Shown here one piece after another: positions 1 to 10,693 of a stretch of DNA of 64,000 nucleotides. Source of the stretch: Nautilus pompilius (lineage: Eukaryota; Mollusca; Cephalopoda; Nautilida; Nautilidae); contig JACATO010000649.1 of the NCBI GenBank assembly GCA_018389105.1, positions 558,001-622,000 on the forward strand, read 5' to 3'. Each line of letters opens with the position of its first letter. Within the stretch, counting starts at the first letter, position 1. A program made the position numbers and the translations under genes. The notes beneath the pieces are model-generated. The model did no database searches and was not told the origin of the DNA. It saw only the letters and a list, made by a program, of their open reading frames with translations.

Positions 1-786
1 AGAATTTAATTTTCCGTTTCAGTAAACGCCGAAAGGTGATATTGTGTGCAGCTTCACTGAATGTGTTGTTATGTTTATTATTCAACTTTAATGAACATGT
101 CACGCATGCATCTCTAACGAACATGGTAAACGTGTGTTGTGTGACCAATGCATTTCAAAATATCTCATTTTATAAACCAGACGGGGCTCTTCTAAAATAA
201 TGTCAGTTAAAACAACAACAGAATTAATACACAACCAGCAATTTGTCTGACACTAGGTTAAAATTAATTGCCAAGGAACAGTTTTGCTTTCCAAGTTAAA
301 ATATCTGTATGTGTTTGTTTAACTATATAGTTTCCACAAGGTTTCTTTGAACTCTGAATCTATAAGAAGCCAGAATGTGAGAGAGAGAATTAATCACTGT
401 AAAACATGCCCCCCCTTATACCTGCATATTGAGTTTTCCAGTTAGCATGATTAGTAGACTATTGATCTCTCTCTCATACAAGCTGGTTTAACATACTGAT
501 GTGCAAGCAAAAAGAAGAAATGCTAGGTAAATATGTATCCTAAACATGTACTTATGGAATTATTTTAATTATTAGTTGTTTGATTGACCAATATTTATCA
601 AAATCCCCCCATCTTGTTGACTGGCTTCTGTTAAACTAGTAAAAGTGTAACAGTTGAGCTGTTGATGAATTGTACAGCGCACAGTTTTCCCATTTGGACG
701 TCCACCTGTTTGACTTTGGGGCAACCGCCTGTTTGACTTTTTTTTGTCATCAGCTTCTTCACGCATGGAGTGAGACGAAGCAGCAA
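1..786. other. AT-rich non-coding stretch
   Basis: Nothing recognised except a short direct repeat (cctgtttgacttt at 704-716 and 729-741) and a purine run at 791-803. Confidence 0.5.
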
Positions 787-799
787 GTGAGAGAGAGAG

Positions 800-1260
800 A
801 GTTGCCGTGTCTCACTCGGAAGCGCCTGGTTTAGTGTTTGGACCTTCCGTAGGAAGGGGTACAGTTGTCGGTGTTGAAAAGGCTTTATCACATCTGCGCT
901 TTTCGCCGTCTCTCGCATTTTGTCGGCAACTCGAGATGCACCGTTTGCTCAGTCACGCAGAGGAATGTCGGGAAATTCTTAACCCTGTGAATGGAAATTT
1001 TGTCCTCGTCTATTTTCGTTGGTTTGGGTGGGCAGATGGTACTGGCTAATCAAGTCGAGTCGCCAGGAGATTGGCTGGAGCTTTTCTGTGGTCGTGGTTC
1101 ATACAACCCCTAACCCAGCACCCACCCACCCACCCTACGCTTCCTTAAAAAGTAGACGTCGTAATTGGAACCCGGCTCGACTGTCGGGGTTAGGGTGCAG
1201 GCGTGTTGCCTCACTCACGGATATCACGTGCCATTCCAGGAGAGTGGGAATACCCTGATC
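800..1260. other. CpG-containing segment of unknown role
   Basis: More GC- and CpG-rich than its surroundings, with an E-box (cacgtg, 1227-1232) and several short open frames on both strands. The longest, 807-1049 (+), matches nothing I know. It could be a first exon/promoter of a gene further left or a mobile-element remnant. I cannot decide. Confidence 0.25.
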
Positions 1261-1699
1261 TACCCTTATTGCACTCAAGATATCCCATGCTTTCCTTGAT
1301 ATGGCAGTGATTACTATGTCTTGGATGCCCTCAATATAATACATGCATTGGGAGAGTAGGGGAGAACCCTTTTCCAAAAGTACAAGACATCTTGTATGGT
1401 GAAATGTCTTGGATGATGGAATTCCTGAGATTGAAAGATGTCCATAGGCCAGGTGCCAGGATGAAGGATCAGAAAGAATCCCTCTCTCAGAAAAAAAAAC
1501 TGGATGAGTAAAAAAAAAATAGTTTGACTAAAACTAATGAGATTTTTTGTCAGTCAGGTTGTCCAAGGTAGACTGGGCAATCAAAGAGGTGAACTTACAG
1601 GAGTCTGGGGGTTGGAAAAGGTCTGAAAAATACTAGTTTAATATGATTTTAATTGGCATCTGGATCTTTGGGGAACACAGAAGATACCAGCGGTCACAA

Positions 1700-2160
1700 G
1701 GTGGTAAGAAGCCAAGGCCCCCCCCCCAACCCACCCATCCTTTAGGGAGGTGAAATGGCCATCACTATGATCTTAAATTGATTTTATACCATGACTTTCA
1801 GCTACATCTGACAATAATTTATTCCACCCATTAACAATTTCATCACAAAAAAATATACATATATATTCTTGATATCCTTAATGCCAGAATCTTAGCTAAT
1901 TTGTGATCATGACCCCTAATATTAGTTAAATAACCAGAAACATTTGACTCCCCCCCCCCCTTCCAGATACATTGGAATCTCCTAATTATTTTGAAAAATT
2001 CTCTGTGGCCTCATAAAAGAGTAATATTCAAACTTGGTAGGTCTGATGTTTTTAATTATTCTATTGCTAATTTTGAGTTTCGCTCCAAATGTCTGCTGGT
2101 AAAGTTTAAGGGGCCGGTTTAGTGTGAAGAGGTCCAGACTCCCCCACTCACTCTCCCACA
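1700..2160 (+). repeat. Dispersed repeat 'A', copy 1
   Basis: About 460 bases homologous to 19390-19800 (+), 23990-24225 (-) and 42960-43420 (-). The best-conserved core runs from ctgacaataatttattcc through cattaacaatttc, ttcttgatatcc and ttagctaatttgtgatcatgacccctaatattagtt. C-runs lie on both sides. No coding potential, terminal inverted repeats or tRNA-like boxes were seen. The class is unknown. Confidence 0.6.
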
Positions 2161-2576
2161 CACGTCTCTACCTGGTAAACTTTGGCAAACTCCTGCTAAA
2201 TTAAGATGAGATGTGGGGAAGAATCATTCAGTACATAAGAGATAGAGGGATTTTGTGAACTTCATTATAACAGATTGCGATTTCAGTAAGTGTCCCAGTC
2301 CAATGAGTGGAAATGCAATGATGCTAGAGCCGCCATTTCTCGTTTAAGCACTGTCCCATGCAAACAGGTTAGAAGTCTTAGAATCACTTGGTAACAGCAA
2401 CCACATTTCCCTGAGACTTGGTACACATTGTGATTCAGAAGTAACAGCAGCATGTGTCAAGGACACCAAATTTAAGGTGACCGTACGGAGTTTAAATGAT
2501 GTGTTCAAAAATTCATTATTGAGCAGAGAATCTAAGTAAATAAATTTGTTATTTTCTTCTCCAAAGCCTTCACTTA

Positions 2577-2963
2577 TAGTACTGAAATAGACCAATGGCG
2601 TGGCGGTGAACACAGCCCATAGTACTGAAATAGACCAATGGCATGGCGGTGAACACAGCCCATAGTACTGAAATAGACCAATGGCGTGGCGGTGAACACA
2701 GCCCATAGTACTGAAATAGACCAATGGCGTGGCGGTGAACACAGCTCATAGTACTGAAATAGACCAATGGCGTGGCGGTGAACACAGCTCATAGTACTGA
2801 AATAGACCAATGGCGTGGCGGTGAACACAGCTCATAGTACTGAAATAGACCAATGGCGTGGCGGTGAACACAGCTCATAGTACTGAAATAGACCAATGGC
2901 GTGGCGGTGAACACAGCTCATAGTACTGAAATAGACCAATGGCGTGGCGGTGAACACAGCCCA
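2577..2963. repeat. 43-bp minisatellite, nine copies
   Basis: Nine consecutive 43-base units starting at 2577, 2620, 2663, 2706, 2749, 2792, 2835, 2878 and 2921. The unit begins tagtactgaaatagaccaat and ends gtgaacacagcYca. The only variants seen are gccca/gctca at the unit end (copies 1-3 and 9 versus 4-8) and one gcatgg in copy 2. The near-identity implies recent expansion. Because 43 is not a multiple of three and the unit has no stop in some frames of the minus strand, it produces spurious open frames with a 43-residue period. It is followed directly by a reverse-transcriptase-like segment. Confidence 0.98.
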
Positions 2964-3170
2964 CGTCCAATAAAGCTGTAGGATCTGATACCCTGCTTTG
3001 TTTTCTAAGCAAACTTCTCCACCCCCCCCTGCAGTCCTTCAGCTGTTTCTGTTTATTTCAGATAAATGGGAAAGGGCCCAGATCTTTCTGATGAGAATCC
3101 TGTTAATCACAGGTCATTTAGTTCATCCAGGGTGTTTTACTAGAGGCTGTTTAGATTCTCAGCATTTGTA
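2964..3170 (+). pseudogene. Short reverse-transcriptase-like relic (non-LTR type)
   Basis: Translation of the plus strand just after the minisatellite gives KAVGSDTLLCFLSKLLHPPL, then DKWERAQIFL and, after a one-base shift, ENPVNHRSF. This parallels the conserved start of non-LTR reverse transcriptases (KAxGPDxIPxxxLK ... W-K-x-A-x-I-x-P-I-x-K-K-x-x-P-x-x-x-x-x-x-R-S/P). Only about 65 residues remain, with a frameshift, so the call is tentative. Confidence 0.4.
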
Positions 3171-3792
3171 GCTAGGAAAAAAAAAAAAAAGAAAAAGTTC
3201 TTTTCCCAGCCAGTCTCTTGTCTCTCCCCGTGCTCTCTGCAACAGCTTGTGGGACTTACGATGGTAATGCAAAAAAAAATGGGATCGTAACTGTTGGCAG
3301 AAAAAGAAACCCCAAAACCACTTCGATCACATCTTATTTATTTATACCAACATGGCTCAGGCACTCCCATTCTGACCCATGGGGCAGGGGGCTAGAAGGA
3401 TAGTAATTAACTCTCTGTCGAATTCTTGGAGCGACATGGAAGTAAAAAGCATGGCAATGTCTACAGGAATTCTCCTGTACTCCATCATAGTGCTTCTGAT
3501 CAGCAAACGGCATGTCTGCTTCTGTTTAAAGAGGAGGAAACTCCACCCCCTTGGCAGGACAAGTTCTCTCTCGATCTTGTTCTGCTCTAGTCAAAAGATA
3601 GGGGGGGAAAAATAAATATTAATTATTTCCATTCTTAAATTATCACGAATTAAATTTTCCATGATATTTTACTCCCATTTTCAGTATTTGCTTGATTATG
3701 TAGAACAGTTTTTAGGATAGGTTTTAAAATGGATATCCCCTACCCATTTGCCAAGGATCGAGCTAATTAAAAAAAAAAAATATATATATATA
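3171..3792. other. No gene seen
   Basis: A-runs, two short open frames without recognisable content, and a (TA)n tract that received the Tc1 element. Confidence 0.5.
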
Positions 3793-4016
3793 CATAGTGC
3801 CGGACAAAAGAGTTGGGACACTTGCTGTGAAATTGATATTTGAGTTCTCTTGTTTTTACATTTGCATACAGATAGCCATCCTATTGTCCATAAGTTGTAT
3901 AAAACATGTCTTTACAATGTGTAAAAACAACGAATGTCATGTGTGTATCTATTGTCTGGATAAAATATTTGAATTAGCATAGTCAAATTTGTACTGCGAC
4001 AAAAGAGTTGGGACAG
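3793..4016. repeat. Left IR/DR inverted repeat of the Tc1 element
   Basis: About 224 bases, inverted relative to 5209-5429. Its outer and inner 17-base direct repeats (acaaaagagttgggaca) are probable transposase binding sites by analogy with Sleeping Beauty. The central part has drifted more than the two repeat motifs. Confidence 0.8.
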
Positions 4017-4121
4017 GGAAAAAATTTGTGCATACATTTATTCCCCTCAATATATTCATTTTTAAAGGATCAAATGAATAGAATCACATCAACTAAGACC
4101 ATTTAAGATCATTTTCGCACC

Positions 4122-5132
4122 ATGCCTGGCAAGACAACGTCGTCTGAAATCAGAGACTTGATAGTTTAGCACCACCAAGAAAATCTGCCTTGTCGGGAGA
4201 TAGCTGATCGAGTCAATTGCCTGAAAAGCACTGTAAACTGCATTCTGAAACAGTACGAGGAGGCTGGAAACACGAAACCAAAAATGCGAATCGGAAGACC
4301 GCGAAAATGTGACAACAAAATGGATAGACTCATTTGTCGCAAATCCAGGGCCAATCATTTCCTGACATCGATGGCCATTCGAGCCTCCCTGAGTGGAGTG
4401 AACATCTCCAGTCACAATATTCAACGTCGTCTATGCGAGGGGAATCTCTTTGGACGAATCGCCCAGAAAAAGCCATTGATCAGTAACAAGAACAGGCTCA
4501 TCTGCATAGCATGGGCTAAAGTGCACAAAAACTGGACCAAAGTTCAATGGGCCAGAGTTCCCTTTTCCGACGAAATGATGATCATGCACATTCACAGTGT
4601 TGGCCAAATATATGTTCGACGTTACCATGGCGAAAAATACAATATAGAGTGCACCCGGCCGATGGTACAGGCCGGAGGAGGATCGTTGATGGTCTGTTGG
4701 TATATGAGCACGGCGGGACTAGGCCCTTTCAAGCTGATCAGGGGCAGAGCGACCGCCCAGACCACCTGCAATTTACTGATGGATGTTGTCGTCGACAACA
4801 TCGACGAGAACATGCCAGTCACCGCCATCTTCCAGCACGACAATGCCCTGATTCACACCACCAGAGTCGACACTTCCCTCACCACCCAACTAGGAATGGA
4901 TGTCATGTGCTGGCCGCCCCAAAGTCCGGATCTCAACCCAATCGAAAATGCCTGGAAGCAGCTGAAGGCCAAGGTGGCCAAACACAAGAATCTCAACCAA
5001 GACCAATTCTGGCAGGCTGTCGAGAAAAGCTTGCAGGAAATGGCCAATTCTGACTGCCTTCGTTTGGTCGAATCCATGCCCTGTCATTGTCGTGGAGTGT
5101 TCGAAAACCATGGATACGCCACCCACTACTAG
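4122..5132 (+). pseudogene. Tc1 transposase, intact except for one stop codon
   Basis: A cut-and-paste transposase of the Tc1 type. From the ATG at 4122 the frame is 336 codons, the usual length for the family, and is broken only by TAG at codon 16 (4167-4169). The rest is open from there to the stop at 5130-5132. In order: a paired-like helix-turn-helix in the first 120 residues, a GRPRK AT-hook-like link, then the DDE catalytic core with all three acids visible: SDE (D150), QHDNA (D240) and LNPIENAW (E275). D240 and E275 are separated by 34 residues, so DD34E. The PPQSPDLNPIE block is diagnostic of Tc1. A downstream ATG at 4284 would give a 282-residue product lacking the first DNA-binding helices, which is unlikely to transpose. 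The single lesion suggests a young insertion. Confidence 0.9.
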
Positions 5133-5208
5133 TCAGTTGATCATTTCCATGCATTTGTTCGATTGTAATTTGGAATGTTGAAAAATATTTATTTATGGTT
5201 CTGTTCAC

Positions 5209-5429
5209 TGTCCCAACTCTTTTGTTGTGGTACAAATCGGACATTGCCGATTCAAATATTTTTTCCAGAGAATATGTAAACATATAGCATGTGTTGCTTT
5301 TATACATTGTAAAGGCATGTTTTGTGCATATAATAAACAATGTGATGGGTATTTAAATGCGTTTGTTAAAATGAGGGAGCTCAAATATCAATTTCACAGC
5401 AAGTGTCCCAACTCTTTTGTCCAGCACTG
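5209..5429. repeat. Right IR/DR inverted repeat of the Tc1 element
   Basis: Mirror of 3793-4016, with the same two direct-repeat motifs in inverted orientation (tgtcccaactcttttgt at about 5209 and 5404). It is followed by TA and a (TA)n tract. Confidence 0.8.
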
Positions 5430-5571
5430 TATATATACATATATATTTCGCTATCCGCATTGACTGCCTGACTTGGTAAAGAATCACTCCAGGTAGATAC
5501 TGCAATTACTGACAAAAAAAATCATTTTTAAATATCTGATGGAGAGTGCTTTTATTTGCATTCATGACCCA

Positions 5572-5572
<1 letters not shown>

Positions 5573-5602
<30 letters not shown>
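5573..5602. repeat. (TA)15 microsatellite
   Basis: An uninterrupted TA run 140 bases right of the Tc1 element. Such tracts are preferred Tc1 targets. Confidence 0.95.
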
Positions 5603-5606
<4 letters not shown>

Positions 5607-6309
5607 CTGCCACTGATATCAACAGACTCGTTTAAGTTTACATGGTCCTTACCAGTAAAGAATTTTAATACCTCAAAAAGCATTTATTGGGCTAAACTGT
5701 GTAACTGGAACTTTTATTAAAGTCTTTCTTCATAGTGGAGATTGTACGTCATCCTGGTAAACCTCTGAACTTTATCTGAAATTATGATGCTTGCACAATT
5801 TTTAAGCTATTTGCTACCATGACATCTAAATCCTCATCCGCTACAGGCATAAAGAAGTGGAATACACAGGCTTCACATAAGTAAATAGATACCCAGGTTT
5901 GAAAGAGCCCTACATATGAGCTGGGTGACATTCTTTGGAATGTAGTCCTTTAGCCTTAGGCATAGCAGCAATGTGCTGACAAATTGTGTGGATGAGACTG
6001 GTCAAGGATGGCTCCATAGGCCTTACATCCAGTGATTGGCCAAGCTGCCTGAACTAGATAGCCACCTTGTTAACAACTGGCAGTGGAATATTCAGTTCCT
6101 TAGAGATTTCCTACTGGAAATCAATGTCTCATTGCCCATCTCTGCATCATCTCTTGAAGTCCATCAATTCATGTAAACCTTTTGTTCATTGCATGGTGGC
6201 CGCAGAATAAGGCTATCCCTAGTCTCTACCTGTTCTTATAGCTTGATTATTTGATTATCATGTGAATGAAATTATATATTTGAGTCTTAGGATCCATTTA
6301 CTTATGCCA

Positions 6310-6560
6310 AGGCTCTGTGGATGAAACAGCAGAAATACATAGAAGCTAGTGAAAGGAGGTAAGGGATAAATAATTGGGAGTGGACATATAAATGTATAGG
6401 GTGAAGAGACAGGAACTAGACAAGGGAGGTACAGGGATGTAGACCTAGAGAAGGGGACTTATAAATGTTAAGGAAGAGATACCTAGAAACTAGTGGGAAG
6501 ATACAGCTACTACAATAGAAATGTACATGGATTATAGAGGAGCACGGTTGATGGATGCAT
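6310..6560. repeat. Degenerate purine-rich tandem repeat, unit about 55-73 bp
   Basis: Recurring blocks acatataaatgta (6384), acttataaatgtt (6457) and acaatagaaatgta (6512). Each alternates with gaagagacaggaactagaca- or gaagagatacctagaaacta-like text. About three decayed copies; no gene seen. Confidence 0.5.
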
Positions 6561-8267
6561 AGGGGCTAGAGGAGAATGATTCAACTGCTGGACCAAGGAT
6601 ATGAGTTGATGAAAGGAGGCATACATGCTATGATAGTGATGCTTAACGAAGGCAAAGGTGCTGTGACAGGGATACTTTGTCTTTGTTAAAGGGAGGAGAA
6701 AACCATTTAAGACAGCCTAAGTGACAGTTTGAATAGACGGAGGTGGGATAGAAAAAGATACCTTCTCTCTAACATATTTTATTAACTTGCATTGCCTAAT
6801 GTGCATACAATAAGCAGAAAGCAATAAAAATATTGGAGAAAATATTTAGAAAGCTGAAAGGGGGGGGGCAGGTGGCGGAAAGAAGGGTAATATTTTACTG
6901 TCTGGAAAAAAAAAGGGGGAAAATTTCAATCAGAGAATGGAGCACTGTTAATGAAACTAGAAGTAATGTAAAGTTTTTACGGTCTTAACAGTTAAAAGTA
7001 TCTCCTTACCGACCTAATCAATAATAATAATAATATTTTTTTAAAAATTACAAATTAATTTTTTTTCTGTAAACCTGCATGCCAGAGACTGTTTTTTTTT
7101 ATTATACCAGATTTGCCCACATTTAATAAATGATCAATAACTTTTCATCTCGCCTTTCACAACGCCAGGTTTGATTGAACTTTTCTTCTTTTTTTTCCCT
7201 AACAAAAAGGAAAAAAAAAATCGCAGTAATAATAGTCTTGTCCATTTATTTATTTGTCCACTTATTTTTTATGATAGTCGAAGATACAAAAGAAAAGATG
7301 AGAATCCATGTGAAGAGGAGAGATGTTAAATTATAGCGTAGAATAACAGTGAGAAGATCGCTGTTAAAAAGAGAGAGAGAGAGAGAGAGAGAAAAAAAGG
7401 TATTCTGCCGAACTCGTGGAGCATGATAACGAATCCGTAAATATCACCTTGAGAGCACTCTAGCTGCTCTCTAACTTGAATATTCCAACATTGGAATCTC
7501 GTTTTCTTTGTCCACACCAATCACTGTGAGTCAGGGTTGTATAATTATGTTGCTTTGGAGATGCACAAGTCTTCATCACCTATGCAAATCAGATGAGTTT
7601 GGTTATCAGTCACTGAAGCAGAAGTGGTGTTCAGCAGATGATATTGTGTGTGGTGTGGTGTGGTGTGGTGTGGTGTAGTGGGTGGGGAGAAATGGCAGGA
7701 AAATTCTGGAGTTTTTCTTTTGTGTAAGGAAATAATGAACTTTGGAAGAACCTGATGGTCCATTTTTCTTCCCTTCTTTAAAAAAAATTCGTCCGCGCGC
7801 AGATATTTGAGTGCGATAACTCAGCTTTAAGTGTTGTCTGTTTTATGTTAGTATTGAACGTGCTGGATGATCCACTGCATAATCTAAATGAAAGGTCTGT
7901 AAAAGAACGGCGTGAGGGTGTGGAGTGATGGTGGTTTGATTGTAGCTGAAGATGATGTGCATTGATGAAACTAAATTAGCTTAACCCTGACCAGGAACAC
8001 CCTAGTTTAAGAAAACCCTTTCTTAATTTTCTTCTGCACGTCTTTATTTCCACCGTTGTTGCCGTTGGGCGAGAGACCCGTTAAAGGGCAGGTTCTGTTG
8101 GAGTTTTCCACCGGCTGGCAGCAGTAATACAAGAGTCCCGAGAGCAGCTTTTTCTCGTGGCACGCACAGTGGTGCTAGACTCACTGTACACATTCTGCAG
8201 TACCCCATGGCTGTTGTTAGGGCCCCGTACCCCTCTTCTGTGAGGATTTCTGTCATGGTAATGTCCA
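6561..8267. other. No gene seen
   Basis: Simple repeats ((GA)n at 7371-7392, (TGTGG)n), poly-A/T tracts and AT-rich filler. The segment 8041-8260 is GC-richer and may be further repeat sequence attached to the SINE at 8268. Confidence 0.4.
7645..7677. repeat. (TGTGG)n pentanucleotide repeat
   Basis: Five perfect gtgtg/tggtg units ending in a tgtag variant. Isolated, in non-coding DNA. Confidence 0.9.
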
Positions 8268-8445
8268 TGGTTGGCCACTGTCCTGCCAGCAAGTAGTCCA
8301 GTGGTTTGGACTGCTGAGGTTGAGGCTCACAGGAGGAAGCAGTTCTGTTTTTGGAGTACCTTCCTGGCAAGATCTATTCTCACTTCTTCCTTACCCACCC
8401 AGCTGCATACATTACTTCCAGGCACTTTGGTTTCCTCCCACATTT
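8268..8445 (+). repeat. SINE-like repeat, plus orientation
   Basis: A head with agtggtttggactgctgagg, a middle tctcacttcttccttaccca and then ggtttcctcccacat. The last two blocks match the minus-strand copy at 33670-33925 (tctcactcatctttactggc, ggtttcctcccacat). The head matches 59920-60040 (cttggactgctgaggttgag). The A-run after the last block could be the SINE tail. Confidence 0.5.
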
Positions 8446-8781
8446 AAAAAAAAAATTTGTTGTTAGGATCAGCTGAAGGAAAACAAAAGGGAATGTATTT
8501 TTCATTCAGCCAAAGAGACCGAGAAACAGCGGTGCTTGGTATTAAAGGTTATGCCGCCACTGAGATCTAAGGTGCTTCTTATCACAACCATGGTATTATG
8601 GGACTGGGTGACAGATCGCTTGTCAGAATCCTTGCTGTGGAGATCTCACTGGACATCTGTGGTTTCACTTTCTTCCCCTGACAACTCGTTCCATTCAAAA
8701 ACACCTGTGGACAGACAACATGCATGCGTGCATGCACCGACCAACCAACCTCAGGTGAGCTAATTAGCCAGATCTGAGAAA

Positions 8782-8846
8782 ATGGGAAAATATCTCATCT
8801 ACACATCGGCTTTTAGCATCAGACTTCATCAACGAGTCTGTATATG
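8782..8846 (+). repeat. Dispersed repeat 'B', copy 1
   Basis: atgggaaaatatctcatcta ... ggcttttagcatcagacttc is homologous to the minus-strand text of 13830-13888. It may be the 3' tail of a longer element. Confidence 0.5.
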
Positions 8847-9120
8847 CATCACCAGCCCCTTTATGGCTGTGACAATGGTTGGATATATAAATAAACTGAT
8901 TGATGAACTCTCTCTTTTTGGAAAGGAGATTGATATTCGAATTATAATGGCAAGGATCTCTAGGTAGGTTTCTGTAAATTGTCTGTAGCCTTTTCAAATT
9001 CATCAGAGATCAGATAATGGGATACCTTATTCTCATTCTTCTGCAGTAATGTTTTTGTTTTTTTTTTAACCTTTTGAAACTGGCTGAACCATTAAAGTTT
9101 CTTATGAAGTTAATTGCCCA

Positions 9121-9270
9121 ATGGCTTCATCTCTTCACAATGATTTGCGTGAATGGAGCAAGCAGTTGGCTAGTTCGCTGATCATCTCTTCTACAACAGC
9201 GCACTATTGGATCGGCCGCCTGAGACACGTTCCAGCCAGTGAAACTTTACGTAACAAAAAGCGAACTTGA
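9121..9270 (+). pseudogene. Possible Tc1 transposase DNA-binding fragment
   Basis: Plus-strand reading from 9121 gives MASSLHNDLREWSKQLASSL, then IISSTTAHYWIGRLRHVP and a basic LRNKKRT before a stop. The spacing (L-x-E-W-x-x-x-L then S-S-T-T-x-x-x-x-I-x-R-L then a K/R cluster) resembles the second helix-turn-helix of Tc1 transposases. Neither the catalytic core nor the inverted repeats were found, so this could be chance. Confidence 0.3.
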
Positions 9271-10475
9271 AAATTACCTCTGCAGAGGAAAGGTTGATGG
9301 AGGAGACGATCAGACAGGTAGAGGGGCCAGTATGTAAACTCGCACAGCGTCTATAGCACGACCAGTTCTATGATGAAAACGACTGACTGACAGTTCGAGC
9401 TGTGATGGCATGCTGCCTCTTTGCAATAGCCTGACGGTATGGAGGCGAATAGGTCTTTAAAGCGAACCAACTGATATAACTGAGTGGCACCCAGACTTTA
9501 AAAACAATATAAGTATTCTTGATAAGTCCAGTGTTGGAAATATATATATATCTATGGGCAGAGAAGGGAAGAAAATTGGAGAGTGAGAAGGTCAAAAGGT
9601 GATAGTTGTGGGAGAGAGAAGGAAAAGCAAGGAGAGAGGGAGCAAACAGGAATTAGGAGGCAAAAAGCAACAAGGTGGTGGCAGGAAAGAGAAATAACAT
9701 GTAACTGGTGGAATATTCAGACTTAATCAATGAATGCATTGAGCTAGTTTACTTCCATATCAAATTTTTGCCTACATCTTTAGTCCAAATCCTCCATGAT
9801 GGAGTGACAGCTGGTTATAACCACAATGGGTCAAAAGCCTTGCCAACCTCTCTGGACCTGTGTGCAGAGGATGTTTACTTATGAAGAATTTGGAGGCTTG
9901 CCAGCATGCATGTTAATCCAGGCCAGGTGATGGCCTTTAATCTGCAGTGGCATCTGTACAGCAGCCCAAGTCTCTGATAGGACTACTGCACACTCAGTGG
10001 CTTGTTACACCTTCCACTTTAAACAGTACCCAACACCTATAAGTAGTGAAAGATAGATAGATAGTATAAACTGACTTGGCTACCATCTTTTGCCGTAGTC
10101 CACTCTGAGGAAATATGTAGGCAGACTTAACGTTTGTGGATGTCAGAGAGAGTCCTTGTATTACCACCACCTTTCTTGAATGTTCTGATGGGGATGGAGG
10201 AAGCAATAAAACTTTTTGGTTAGATTTTTATACTAGTACTCTGCCCATTGGCTTGGCTTAGTTGTAAGGTTTTTTAGATAATGTTTAACTTTTCATTAAG
10301 GGAATTTGCCAAGAGAGTTTGTCCATTACAGAAAGTAAAATCAGATGATGACAGCTCACCTGTTGTTTGGGAATAATTATTAATGGTTGTTACAAAAGAA
10401 TTCTAGATTTTATTGCCTTTTGAAAAGAAACTGTTAATTAACCTCTTTCATTGCAGAGAATGCAACAGTTGGAAA
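9271..10475. other. Downstream flank of WDR4, no gene seen
   Basis: AT-rich with a short (GATA)n run at about 10050. No splice-bounded open segment recognised. Confidence 0.4.
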
Positions 10476-10476
10476 A

Positions 10477-10486
10477 TTTATTTATT
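10477..10486 (-). promoter_or_regulatory. WDR4: Overlapping AATAAA polyadenylation signals of WDR4
   Basis: The plus-strand text tttatttatt reads on the minus strand as two overlapping AATAAA hexamers, 32-41 bases past the stop codon at 10518. No gene starts between them. This would give an unusually short 3' UTR of about 60 bases if the first signal is used. AATAAA is common in AT-rich DNA, so the assignment rests on position only. Confidence 0.5.
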
Positions 10487-10517
10487 CAACATAAAATCAG
10501 GCAATTTTGGTTTTACA

Positions 10518-10693
10518 TTATGGGGACTCAGAGCTGGGTTCTTTCAACCTTGGTCTCTTGCTGTGCTGTACATCTTCAGTAGCTTTCTTGTCAAGCAGCA
10601 TCATCTTCTTCTTCTTCTTTTCCAAGTAGTCAGCCATATTGTCAATCTTTGCTTTTGTAAGAGTACCATGAAGACTGGAGGCATTTCTGGAAT
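10518..10693 (-). CDS. WDR4: WDR4 orthologue, terminal coding exon
   Basis: Last exon of a WDR4/Trm82-like gene, the WD-repeat scaffold that holds the METTL1 (Trm8) catalytic subunit for tRNA guanosine-46 N7 methylation in the nucleus. On the minus strand the acceptor is tgcag and the exon begins with two bases (AT) that complete a codon started by the G at the end of exon 13147-13225. It encodes about 58 residues and ends in TAA at 10518-10520. The stretch NASSLHGTLTKAKIDNMADY followed by LEKKKKKM matches the C-terminal pattern of vertebrate WDR4 (a serine-leucine-x-K-x-x-x-DN-x-x-x-Y-x-KKK helix followed by a charged tail). The lysine-rich, proline/serine-ending tail is probably disordered. 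The homology comes from remembered family sequence and was not searched. The join is supported by splice sites and phase. Confidence 0.88.

Larger units (their letters stand above)
3793..5429 (+). mobile_element. Tc1/mariner-family DNA transposon, nearly complete
   Basis: A 1,637-bp element flanked by TA on both sides and sitting in a (TA)n tract. The left end reads catagtgccggacaaaagag and the right end is its inverted counterpart, ending ctcttttgtccagcactg. The inverted repeats are about 220 bp each and diverge in the middle. Each carries two copies of an acaaaagagttgggaca motif, an outer one at the tip and an inner one about 200 bp inside (left 3804-3820 and 3999-4015; right about 5209-5226 and 5404-5420). 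This IR/DR layout is known from Sleeping Beauty-like members of Tc1. Between the repeats lies a single transposase frame. The two-base difference at the left tip (cata versus ca) suggests slippage or mutation after insertion. Confidence 0.92.

Noticed and set aside
2344-2828. Minus-strand open frames of 71-132 residues with repeated FTATPLVYFST-like text
   Set aside because: Produced by the 43-bp minisatellite, which lacks stops and cycles through all frames.
4547-5053. 168-residue plus-strand frame inside the Tc1 element
   Set aside because: A shadow of the transposase in the +2 frame: His/Arg/Pro-rich with no domain.
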